Positions 6,466-12,936 of a stretch of 14,484 nucleotides of DNA are shown piece by piece. Under the pieces are notes generated by a model. It searched no databases and had not been told where the DNA came from. It saw only the letters and a list, made by a program, of their open reading frames with translations. Numbering within the stretch: position 1 is the stretch's first letter; the number at the start of each line of letters is the position of its first letter. Source of the stretch: JBAJNN01 sp036881905 (lineage in GTDB: Bacteria; Pseudomonadota; Alphaproteobacteria; Rhizobiales; Im1); the NCBI GenBank assembly GCA_036881905.1, contig JBAJNN010000040.1, positions 1-14,484 of the forward strand, given 5' to 3'. A program made the position numbers and the translations under genes.

Positions 6466-7663
6466 GTCCGCCCCTCTTCTTGCCGCCGGTCCCGCTGATT
6501 TCCACAAGTGCATCGAGGATGATAGCCGCGGCAAAGGCCAGGCTGACCACGGGCATAACGCCGAGAAGAACAAGGTCCGTCGCCATCTGGGTAATACCCT
6601 GGAAAACAAAGGTCCCGTAACCGCCAGCGCCGATCAGGGCGGCGATCACCGTAAGCCCGATATTCTGGACGAGAACGATACGGATGCCGGTGAGAATGAT
6701 TGGAAAAGCGAGTGGAAATTCGACTTGCGTCAGCCTCTGCCCCCCGGTCATGCCCATGCCGCGCGCGGCGTCGCGTGTATCGCGCGACACGCTGTCAAGG
6801 CCGGCGACAGTATTGGAAATGACCGGCAAAAGCGAATAGGCAAACAATGCAACGATGGCCGGAGCGAAACCGATACCGGCAATACCGAGAGCGGCGGCGC
6901 CCGGCACATTGCGCCCGACCCATGCTAGCGGCGCGATCAGAAGGCCGAACAGCGCGATTGAGGGAATGGTTTGCAGAACATTGAGGCTGCCTAGGATCGT
7001 CGCGCGCACCAGCGGTACGCGAAAGCACAGGATACCGATCGGAATACCCATCATCGTGGCGGCGGCGAGCGAGCCGAACGCCAGAAGGATATGGGCGCGG
7101 CCTTCACGCCAGAAGGCGGCGGAATGGTTGTCATATTCCTTGAGGATCGAAAGCTGGCGCCAGGCGCCCGAATAGAAGAGAAGCCCGATGGCACACGCTC
7201 CGATGATCAGAAGGCCGATTCGTTTCAACGGCGACAATTGTTTGCGGACAACCGCATCGGCCATGGCGAAGGCGAAGGCGAAAACCATGATCCAGAAGCC
7301 GCTGCCTGGCGAAATCCGCGCATAAGGATTGTCAGCCGGCATCAGATAATAGCCCGAACGGCCGACCATCACCGCCAGCAGGGTCATGGCCGCCACATTC
7401 ACGCCAAGACGCAGAGTCACCGGCGGGCGCAAAAGTAGAAGAAGGCAAGCCGCGATCAGCGCGGCCATCACCATGAGCGCCTGCCAGAGCGGCATGGCGG
7501 CCCAAATCATTATTCCCCGGGCGGTCATGATTCGGCTCGCACGAAACAGGCTGAACGGCTGGAGAAATAGTCCCGACAACACAATGGCCGCGACGATCAT
7601 GCCGAGCTTGTCGAGCGCGATTCCGAATCGGGGCTTGTTTGCCGGCCGAGCGCTGATCCGCAT
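6452..7663 (-). CDS. yehY: OpuC/Yeh-type ABC importer, first (large) permease subunit
   Basis: A 403-residue membrane protein. The first 180 residues hold about five membrane segments outside the core fold, and the C-terminal 220 residues form the standard permease domain with an EAA loop (ARGMGMTGGQRLTQVEFPLA, about residues 315-334). This extended layout is that of E. coli YehY (385 residues). The start is set by a full AGGAGG Shine-Dalgarno (complement of 7673-7678), nine bases before ATG 7663; the upstream in-frame GTG 7681 overlaps that site and is unlikely. Its EAA loop is almost the same as that of the second permease, also at DNA level. A 256-base gap holding a repeat element separates it from the binding-protein gene. 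The sequence is intact throughout. Confidence 0.88.
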   Translation of the reverse strand: MRISARPANKPRFGIALDKLGMIVAAIVLSGLFLQPFSLFRASRIMTARGIMIWAAMPLWQALMVMAALIAACLLLLLRPPVTLRLGVNVAAMTLLAVMVGRSGYYLMPADNPYARISPGSGFWIMVFAFAFAMADAVVRKQLSPLKRIGLLIIGACAIGLLFYSGAWRQLSILKEYDNHSAAFWREGRAHILLAFGSLAAATMMGIPIGILCFRVPLVRATILGSLNVLQTIPSIALFGLLIAPLAWVGRNVPGAAALGIAGIGFAPAIVALFAYSLLPVISNTVAGLDSVSRDTRDAARGMGMTGGQRLTQVEFPLAFPIILTGIRIVLVQNIGLTVIAALIGAGGYGTFVFQGITQMATDLVLLGVMPVVSLAFAAAIILDALVEISGTGGKKRGGHDRD

Positions 7664-7672
7664 TGCGCATTG

Positions 7673-7678
7673 CCTCCT
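7673..7678 (-). promoter_or_regulatory. Ribosome binding site of the yehY-like permease
   Basis: The minus strand reads AGGAGG with nine bases to ATG 7663. It decides the start against GTG 7681, whose codons include the site itself. A second ATG at 7670 is out of frame and only two bases from the site. Confidence 0.7.
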
Positions 7679-7742
7679 CACAGCGACAAGAGACCACAGC
7701 GTCTTTTGCGGGTTGTTGGGTTCGGGTTTCGCGGGCGGGCTG

Positions 7743-7885
7743 GAGCGTTTCCAATCAAAACATAAGTCACGGAAACGCGTCTCAACTCTTTGTTTTTACG
7801 CAATTTCAGACGGAAAAGTGGTGCGACCACTGCGAGTGGCGCGGCCACGCCGTCCGGTTCCCACTTTGTCTTAAGGACAGTCTCT
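7743..7885. repeat. Rhizobial-type intergenic repeat with several stem-loops inside the operon
   Basis: Between the binding-protein gene and the permease gene lie inverted repeats: GCGTTTCC (7745-7752) with GGAAACGC (7771-7778); a perfect GTGGT-GCG-ACCAC hairpin (7818-7830); and a GTGGC-GCG-GCCAC hairpin (7836-7848). The segment TCTTTGTTTTTACGCA beside the first hairpin matches the core of the widespread Rhizobiales intergenic repeat and resembles the element at 2477-2590. It lacks the CTCTAGA ends. No protein is encoded here. In the transcript these hairpins would sit directly 3' of the binding-protein message. Confidence 0.55.
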
Positions 7886-7919
7886 AACGAAACCGGCCTT
7901 GCTTTGCTGTCTCGCGTGA

Positions 7920-8837
7920 TCATTTCACGAAACCATTCGACGTCAGAAAGTCCCTGGCGACGGTATCGGCGGGCTCGCCGCCGACTTGCACCCGGGCGTT
8001 GAGAGCCTGCAGCGTTTCAAGATCAAGCGCCGCGAAAATCGGCTTCAGGATATCGGCAATCCGAGGATATTCATCGAGCCGGGCCTTGCGGATGATCGGT
8101 GTCGGCAGATAAACCGGTTGCACCCCCTTGTCGTCTTCCATCACCGTCAGGCCCGAGGGAGCGACGCCGCCATCGGTGCCGTAAACCATGGCGGCATTGG
8201 CCCCGGAGATCTGCCTGGCCGCCGCCGCGATTGTCGCGGCGGTGTCACCGCCCGAAAGCGTGATGAGCTGATCGGGCTTCAGATGAAATCCATAGATCTT
8301 TTCAAAGGCCGGCAGCGCCGTAGGCGACGACACGAATTCCGACGAGGCGGCGAGCTTGATCTTGCCGCCCTCGGCGATATAGGCTCCCAATTCGCTTAAG
8401 GTCTTGAGGTTGTTTCCTCGCGCAATATCCCCGCGCACGGCAATCGCCCAGGTGTTGTTGGCGTTCGCGGGCATCAGCCATATGATCTTGTTGGCATCAT
8501 AGTCGAGCGTCTTCGCCTCTTCGTAACCGGCCTCGGCCTTGTTCCAGACCGGCAGGTCGGTCTTATTGAAGAAGAAAGCGGCATTGCCAGTATATTCGGG
8601 ATAGATATCGATCTGACCCTGAATGATCGCCTGACGCACGATAGGCGTGGTGCCGAGTTGGATTTTGTTTTCGACCGGGATATTGCCGGCCTGCAATGCC
8701 CGCAGAATAATATTGCCGAGAACGCCGCCCTCGGTGTCGATTTTCGATGCAACCACCACGGGATCGGCAACGGCGGATTGAACGGCGGCAAAAGCGGTGA
8801 TCGCGAGCGCGCCGGTCAGTGTCCCTAAACGGTTCAT
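7920..8837 (-). CDS. yehZ: OpuC/Yeh-type periplasmic substrate-binding protein
   Basis: A 305-residue exported protein with a Sec signal peptide ending near AVQSAVA-DP (cleavage after about residue 24). There is no lipobox cysteine, so it is soluble in the periplasm. It has the OpuAC/YehZ (OsmF) domain throughout: VVASKIDTEGGVLGNII near the N terminus, the highly conserved GQIDIYPEYTGNA block and YGTDGG near residue 220. Members bind betaines through aromatic residues that cage a trimethylammonium group. The ATG at 8837 (MNRLGTL) is chosen because it begins the signal peptide and has a GAGAGAGGA stretch upstream; the in-frame upstream ATG at 8861 adds a charged leader. It lies 42 bases downstream of the lyase remnant. 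Ligand by context: ergothioneine or another trimethylated betaine. Confidence 0.88.
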   Translation of the reverse strand: MNRLGTLTGALAITAFAAVQSAVADPVVVASKIDTEGGVLGNIILRALQAGNIPVENKIQLGTTPIVRQAIIQGQIDIYPEYTGNAAFFFNKTDLPVWNKAEAGYEEAKTLDYDANKIIWLMPANANNTWAIAVRGDIARGNNLKTLSELGAYIAEGGKIKLAASSEFVSSPTALPAFEKIYGFHLKPDQLITLSGGDTAATIAAAARQISGANAAMVYGTDGGVAPSGLTVMEDDKGVQPVYLPTPIIRKARLDEYPRIADILKPIFAALDLETLQALNARVQVGGEPADTVARDFLTSNGFVK

Positions 8838-8879
8838 ATGATTGTCCTCTCTCTCCCCCATTCGTCCCGCGGGCGCCGA

Positions 8880-9533
8880 CTAGTATTGCCCCGCGGGCAG
8901 TCTGAGTGCAAAAAATTCATCAAGCAGGGCCAGCGGCGCCTGTCCGATGGGCTGCTTCATGGTTTCGTCCGAGCCGAGCGCCTCTTCGACCGTTTCGACT
9001 TCCGACGATAGCGGCCGATCTTTCGGATAAAGCGCACAATACGTTCTGGCGATGGAATAGACAAGCCTTGCGACACCGCGCGGCTTGTCTCTGGAAATAT
9101 CCATGGCCTGCGCGGCCAGCAGGGCTTCAAGGTCCGTCATGCGCCGCAAGGCCCGTCGGCCAGCAACACACGCACCGCCAGTGCCGCCTCGTGTAAAGCG
9201 ACGGCGGCTGATGCGTATCCCACGGCGTTCAGCGAGAGCGAGGCCAGCGCATCGCGCGGCTTAATGTGGAACGGAGCCAGCCCGGCCTCCTCAAACGCTT
9301 TCATGACAGGCATGCGCTCGCCGCGATGAAACGCCTCGCCGACGCTGGTATTGGCGCCGTAAAGGCTCAACCCCTCGGTGAGGCGATCCCTGACGACCTG
9401 ATGTGCCCGTTCGGTTCGCTCGACACCGACCTGTGTGATCGCCGGCAGCACCCGCGTGGCTCCGAGCTTTGACACACATGTCGAAATCGAGCGGCCGACC
9501 GGTGACCATGATCGTGTTGTGCGCGGCGTTCAT
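8880..9533 (-). pseudogene. Aromatic amino acid ammonia-lyase (HutH/ergothionase family) remnant
   Basis: Three minus-strand frames together read as a shortened histidine-ammonia-lyase relative: MNAAHNTIMVTGRPLDFDMC from ATG 9533; then, after a frameshift near 9475, KLGATRVLPAITQVG, ERAHQVVRDRL and LSLYGANTSVG (the catalytic-tyrosine YGxNTxxG block); then PRDALASLSLNAVGYASAAV and ALHEAALAVRVLL; then in a third frame (from about 9140) TDLEALLAAQAMDIS and the C-terminal RPLSSEVETVEEAL. About 110 residues, including the Ala-Ser-Gly that forms the MIO cofactor, are deleted, and about 200 more before the C-terminal block. Some 210 of an expected 500 residues remain. An AGAGGA ribosome site six bases before the ATG is intact. 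With a betaine importer and a desulfurase remnant in the locus, an ergothionase origin is more likely than histidase (inference). Confidence 0.72.
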
Positions 9534-9583
9534 TCCGTTTCCTCTTTTATCGGCCCCACGGTATAGGATGTTCGGTAATTTCT

Positions 9584-9614
9584 GGAATATCCCATGTGAT
9601 GAAAGGGATATCCC
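9584..9614. promoter_or_regulatory. Candidate operator between lyase remnant and LysR remnant
   Basis: In the divergent intergenic region GGAATATCCC (9584-9593) and GGGATATCCC (9605-9614, a perfect palindrome) lie with centres 21 bp apart. Together they contain ATATCCC-N11-GGGATAT, an inverted repeat in the style of the T-N11-A boxes bound by LysR-type regulators. The placement between a divergent LysR-type gene and the operon it would control is the usual one. Binding is inferred. Confidence 0.5.
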
Positions 9615-9659
9615 TCCTAATTCATGTAATTTGAGGCATGTTTGAAAGAATAGGCTGGC

Positions 9660-10171
9660 ATGGATACGTCGGCACTCATCTGCGTTCATGAGATTCTAAG
9701 GCTGGGCGGCTTGCGCCCCGCCGCCCGCGCGCTTGACCGATCAGCAGTTCCACCGTATGCTTTTCACCTGCCGTTTTGGCTCGGTCATTTCGCTTGACTA
9801 TGAAAGCGATACGGCCCGCAGCCTTTCGTGCCTTGTGCTGATGTGGCCCATGGCTCTTCCGGGCCTGAAAACCGGTCTACGTCGGAAGGTGACCGGCCTG
9901 CTGGACGAAATACTAAGCAAGGCTGAACGGGGAAGACCGCGGATTGTCGAAGTCGAGTGACTTACCATTATCGTCAATCTCGTCATCGAACACGGATTTT
10001 TGATGATTCTGCGGCAATCGGCCTTCTGGAAAATGGCTGCGCCGCCCACACAGCATTACTCTCGATGCCCACCATGACCTGACGCTGTCGCTCGTCTGGC
10101 CGCCGACGCTTGCCTCCGAGCGCCAGGCCAAATGTATTCTTGAATTGTTCCGGCAAGACACCGCAGAGTGA
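9660..10171 (+). pseudogene. LysR-type transcriptional regulator remnant
   Basis: From ATG 9660 the frame reads MDTSALICVHEILRLGGLRP and AARALDRSAV, matching the winged-HTH start of LysR-type regulators (leader helix, then the AAR-L-RS-AVS recognition segment). It stops at about 9795. Other frames then carry weaker family-like stretches: a linker-helix-like GLLDEILSKAERG (9897-9935), NDSAAIGLLENG-like text around 10000, and a terminal LTLSLVWPPTLASERQAK-containing frame that stops at 10171. The DNA-binding N terminus is fairly clear; the later pieces are suggestive only. The total length is about half of the usual 900 bases, with several frame changes. It is divergent from the catabolic operon and was probably its regulator. 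Confidence 0.5.
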
Positions 10172-10290
10172 ATTCATGTTCATGACCGACGAGTTGTTGG
10201 TGTAAACCTTGCTCCTATATCAACGCTTGCAACGCACCGCCTATGGCGACAAAGCGTTAAACGCCATTTCTCCGCCGGTTCGTCACGCCC

Positions 10291-10336
10291 CATGGTGATT
10301 TTTTCGAGCTAAATTGTGGTCGAAAAAATTACCATG
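10291..10336. repeat. Long unexplained hairpin (17-bp stem)
   Basis: CATGGTGATTTTTTCGA (10291-10307) pairs with TCGAAAAAATTACCATG (10320-10336) over 16 of 17 positions around a 12-base loop. It lies in a gene-free stretch between the LysR remnant and tRNA-His. The A/T run in the stem is unlike a standard terminator, which would have a GC stem followed by T. It could be a protein-binding site or a small mobile palindrome. The remainder of 10172-10572 shows nothing else except a 10-bp tandem repeat at 10461-10480. Confidence 0.55.
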
Positions 10337-10572
10337 AGAGGCATGAAACCCAAGGCTGCAAGCCATTACGGAATAATTTGAGCCGCATCAATAGTCCGTA
10401 AGGTGGGCGCCATCATGTGATTCATCCGCCCTTCCTTGTCTCATTTCAACGCAAAAAACGCCCTCATAAGCCCTCATAAATTGCGGCAAGATTGCTACCT
10501 AAAACGCTACCCAGAGCACTTTCCGCAGCCGAAAGTCATGAATGATGAGTGGTGTGATCTTATTGAGAACAA

Positions 10573-10649
10573 TGGTACAGCTGGCTGGGTTCGAACCAGC
10601 GACCTCCTGATCCACAATCAGGCGCTCTAACCAACTGAGCTACAGCTGC
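10573..10649 (-). tRNA. tRNA-His (GTG)
   Basis: A 77-base cloverleaf on the minus strand. Acceptor GCAGCTG pairs with CAGCTGT. The D arm is GCTC/GAGC. The anticodon stem CCTGA/TCAGG encloses loop TTGTGGA, with anticodon GTG reading His CAY codons. The T arm is GCTGG/CCAGC with loop TTCGAAC. Discriminator A73 and CCA are encoded. The first pair is G1:U72, and no encoded G-1 faces position 73 as C; the base before position 1 is C. This departs from the near-universal tRNA-His rule but is the known state in one alphaproteobacterial clade. All stems pair, so the gene looks functional. Confidence 0.95.
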
Positions 10650-11109
10650 GCATGCTTCTTTGATCCGCCAACCGAATCACTTCGCCGATAACGTATCATG
10701 GCCTAATGACAACGGGCAAAAATTTCAAGCCGGAGGCTTCCGCCGTTCGATCGCCCATTTTTGCGAGGCCCGAGTGATTATCGCCTGTTGCGGCCAACTG
10801 GGGGGTGTGCAAGACCCAACCTGTCGATTCTTGGCATCTCAACGAAGCCGCTACATATTGGGCAGCCGCGATGAAACGGTTTGCAAGGCGTCATTGCCGC
10901 CATGATGTTGGCGGTGGTTGGACCGGCCTCTTTGTGCCTTTTTCCGTGAAAAACGATCATCCGGATTTGCGTCCAGTTCGTGACGCTGAAGAAGGCCCTA
11001 AATGCTTGGGTTGCCCGCTGTAAAGCGGGCGGTAAATCTGGTTGCCGTCACTCAACGAGGATAGTGGTGGCTATCGGTAACGGCATCAAACCGGCGGCTG
11101 TATTGCCGA
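10650..11109. other. Gene-free stretch between tRNA-His and the reductase gene
   Basis: Short frames exist on both strands (10660-10905 plus, 10778-10960 minus) but none has a recognisable motif or ribosome site. A short perfect hairpin, GCCCGCT-GTAA-AGCGGGC, lies at 11013-11030 without a following T run. I see no further RNA gene. Confidence 0.4.
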
Positions 11110-11149
11110 GGCGTGGCCTCAAGAGGGCATGATCCGTTCAGGCCACGCC
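11110..11149 (+). terminator. Stem-loop at the 3' end of the reductase gene, possible terminator
   Basis: GGCGTGGCCT (11110-11119) and AGGCCACGCC (11140-11149) form a perfect 10-bp stem with a 20-base loop. On the plus strand it is followed after five bases by TTTTTT, like an intrinsic terminator, though the loop is long. The stem includes the last codons and stop of the minus-strand reductase gene, so it may also protect or end that transcript. On the minus strand there is no T run. Confidence 0.4.
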
Positions 11150-12166
11150 CAGCCTTTTTTGCAAGCTGGTGCTGGATGTGGTGTACTGAAACACCAGCCG
11201 TTTCTTAGGATGGATGATTTTGAAGGCCCTTTGCGCCATGAGGGCGGCCTCGTGGAAACCCGACAGGATGAGCTTCAATTTGCCTGGATACCAGTTGATA
11301 TCGCCGATCGCGAAGATTCCGGGCTCGGAGGTCTCGAGCGTCTCGGTCTCGACCGGCACCAGATTGCCGTGAAGTTCAAAGCCCCAATTGGCTACGGGTC
11401 CGAGTTTCATGGTCAGGCCGAAGAATGGCAGTAATGCGTCGCAGGCAAGCTCGAACTCGCCGTCCGGTCCGCGTGCGACAATGCCGTTTAGCGAACCGTC
11501 TTCACCTTTAAGCGCCTTGATCTGACCGGTTTTGAAGCGCATTTTGCCGGCCTCGACTAGCGCTTGCATTTTTTTTACCGACTCCGGCGCCGCGCGGAAC
11601 TGGTCGCGGCGATGCATCAAAGTCAGACCGCCTGCCAGGGGGTGCAGGTCGATCGCCCAGTCAAGCGCACTGTCTCCGCCACCCACGATCACGATATTGC
11701 GGCCCCGCAGCGTCTTCTTATCGCGCACCGCGTAAAAGATTGAATGTCCCTCATAGGCTTCCGCCCCGTCGAGAGGCAGCTTCTTAGGCTGAAACGAGCC
11801 GCCACCGGCGGCAATGACGACGATTTTGGTCTTAAACACCAGCCCGGCGTCGGTTTTAAGCGTAAAACTGTTGTCGCGGTTACGGTTGACGGTTGTTGCC
11901 ATATGACCGAAATGAAACCGCGGATCGAACGGTTCGGCCTGTTTGACAAGCCGTTCGCTCAGCTCCCGCCCGCTCACCCGCGCAAGGGCGGGAATATCGT
12001 AAATGGGTTTTTCCGGATATAATTCGGCGCATTGGCCGCCAGGCTTGCCTAGAATATCGACCACGTGACATTTAATGTCCAGCAATCCCAACTCGAATAT
12101 GGCGAACAAGCCTACAGGCCCCGCGCCGATAATCACGGCGTCTGTCGAGATTGGCTGGACGGTCAT
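11138..12166 (-). CDS. Ferredoxin--NADP+ reductase (YumC/thioredoxin-reductase-like type)
   Basis: A 342-residue flavoenzyme that moves electrons between NADPH and ferredoxin in the cytoplasm. An N-terminal FAD site GAGPVG (14-19) is followed by GGQCAELYP (43-51). A second nucleotide site for NADP(H), VGGGDSALDWA (161-171), has basic residues (HRRDQFRA, 185-192) to hold the 2'-phosphate. The FAD-closing FAIGDI motif sits at 285-290, and the tail FQYTTSS is typical of the YumC group. It lacks the CxxC of thioredoxin reductase, which marks this branch. The start is ATG 12166; the in-frame upstream ATG at 12265 would overlap the ferredoxin gene, and AGGA lies 11 bases before 12166. The ferredoxin gene lies 49 bases upstream in the same direction, so the two likely form a redox pair. 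Confidence 0.9.
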   Translation of the reverse strand: MTVQPISTDAVIIGAGPVGLFAIFELGLLDIKCHVVDILGKPGGQCAELYPEKPIYDIPALARVSGRELSERLVKQAEPFDPRFHFGHMATTVNRNRDNSFTLKTDAGLVFKTKIVVIAAGGGSFQPKKLPLDGAEAYEGHSIFYAVRDKKTLRGRNIVIVGGGDSALDWAIDLHPLAGGLTLMHRRDQFRAAPESVKKMQALVEAGKMRFKTGQIKALKGEDGSLNGIVARGPDGEFELACDALLPFFGLTMKLGPVANWGFELHGNLVPVETETLETSEPGIFAIGDINWYPGKLKLILSGFHEAALMAQRAFKIIHPKKRLVFQYTTSSTSLQKRLGVA

Positions 12167-12215
12167 GTGTGTGGTGATCCTAAAAAATGCCGCCCGTGGC
12201 CCAAGGCGGAGCGTC

Positions 12216-12536
12216 TTAAAATTGCCGCTCGGGAATCCTGACCACAAGGCCGTCAAGCGCGTCACTCAGCCCGATCTGGCAGGACAGGCGGCTATTCTCG
12301 CCGACATCGAAGGCGAAATCAAGCATGTCTTCTTCTATTTCGCCGCGAGGGCCAACCCGTTCAAGCCAGTGAGCATCGATATAGACATGACAGGTTGCAC
12401 AGGCGCAAGCCCCGCCGCAATCGGCATCGATCCCGGGGATCATATTGTGCACGGCGGCTTCCATGAGCGTCATTCCGCTTTCGGCTTCAACGCAATGCTC
12501 GGTACCGTCAGCCTCGATGAAGGTAATTTTCGGCAT
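12216..12536 (-). CDS. Adrenodoxin-type [2Fe-2S] ferredoxin
   Basis: A 106-residue acidic ferredoxin. The cluster ligands are visible as Cys40-x5-Cys46-x2-Cys49 (DCGGACACATC) and Cys86 (SRLSCQIG), the spacing of the adrenodoxin/FdVI class that serves cytochrome P450s and iron-sulfur cluster assembly. The helix GEIEEDMLDFAFDV carries the acidic surface used for docking on its reductase. Full length, start ATG 12536, without a strong ribosome site. It is immediately upstream of a ferredoxin-NADP+ reductase with a 49-base gap, so probably one transcript and likely electron-transfer partners. No P450 or isc gene lies nearby to name the end acceptor. Confidence 0.92.
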   Translation of the reverse strand: MPKITFIEADGTEHCVEAESGMTLMEAAVHNMIPGIDADCGGACACATCHVYIDAHWLERVGPRGEIEEDMLDFAFDVGENSRLSCQIGLSDALDGLVVRIPERQF

Positions 12537-12936
12537 GGTTCGACAGGCGCAATCATGTTGAATTCAAGAGCGATTCAAGCGGCCGGCCGATCCCGACGCA
12601 TCGCGCATTCACGGCCCCTTCGCGACCGGCCCTTTCAAGAAAGCCGGCCATGCTTATAGAAAGTCCGCGGCGCCAAGGCAACCGGCAAGCTTGAAACGCC
12701 AAAGCCCCCGCCGACACGCTCCAGCCCCGGGCTAGCCCGGCCTCCGTTATCCTCGAAACGCCACCGTTACGGGCTTTCGGGCTTAAATTTTGACCAAAAC
12801 GCTTTAAATATCCCCTCGATTGCCACCATTATCGGGTTTACAATCACCCGAAAATAGGGTCAACTCTGTCTGTTAAACCCCGGAACCGATCATAATGTTC
12901 GGTGGCGGTGTCCGGTGAAGAGCAGGAATGAAGGTG
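12537..12936. other. Divergent intergenic region between ferredoxin and GPR-like gene
   Basis: About 400 bases separate two divergent genes. It contains a 14-bp perfect palindrome CCGGGCTAGCCCGG (12727-12740) and A/T-richer sequence from 12780 to 12890, where promoters for the rightward gene would be expected. I cannot name a convincing -35/-10 pair. No protein-like frame is seen. AGGA at 12924-12927 is a plausible ribosome site for ATG 12937. Confidence 0.4.

Noticed and set aside
2703..9533. Ordinary histidine utilisation (hut) operon
   Set aside because: The lyase and urocanase would fit, but the DUF917-like remnant, hydantoinase, N-carbamoylase and betaine-type importer are not hut genes; kept only as the alternative.
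10461..10572. Attachment site or integrase remnant next to tRNA-His (tandem CCCTCATAAG at 10461-10480, repeated GCTACC)
   Set aside because: No integrase-like residues in any frame, and no duplicate of the tRNA 3' end seen in the window.
10436..10630. Plus-strand open frame ending in GWVRTSDLLIHNQAL
   Set aside because: It is the antisense read-through of the tRNA-His gene, a common artefact; no ribosome site or domain.
11013..11030. GCCCGCT-GTAA-AGCGGGC hairpin as intrinsic terminator
   Set aside because: The stem is perfect but no T run follows on either strand.
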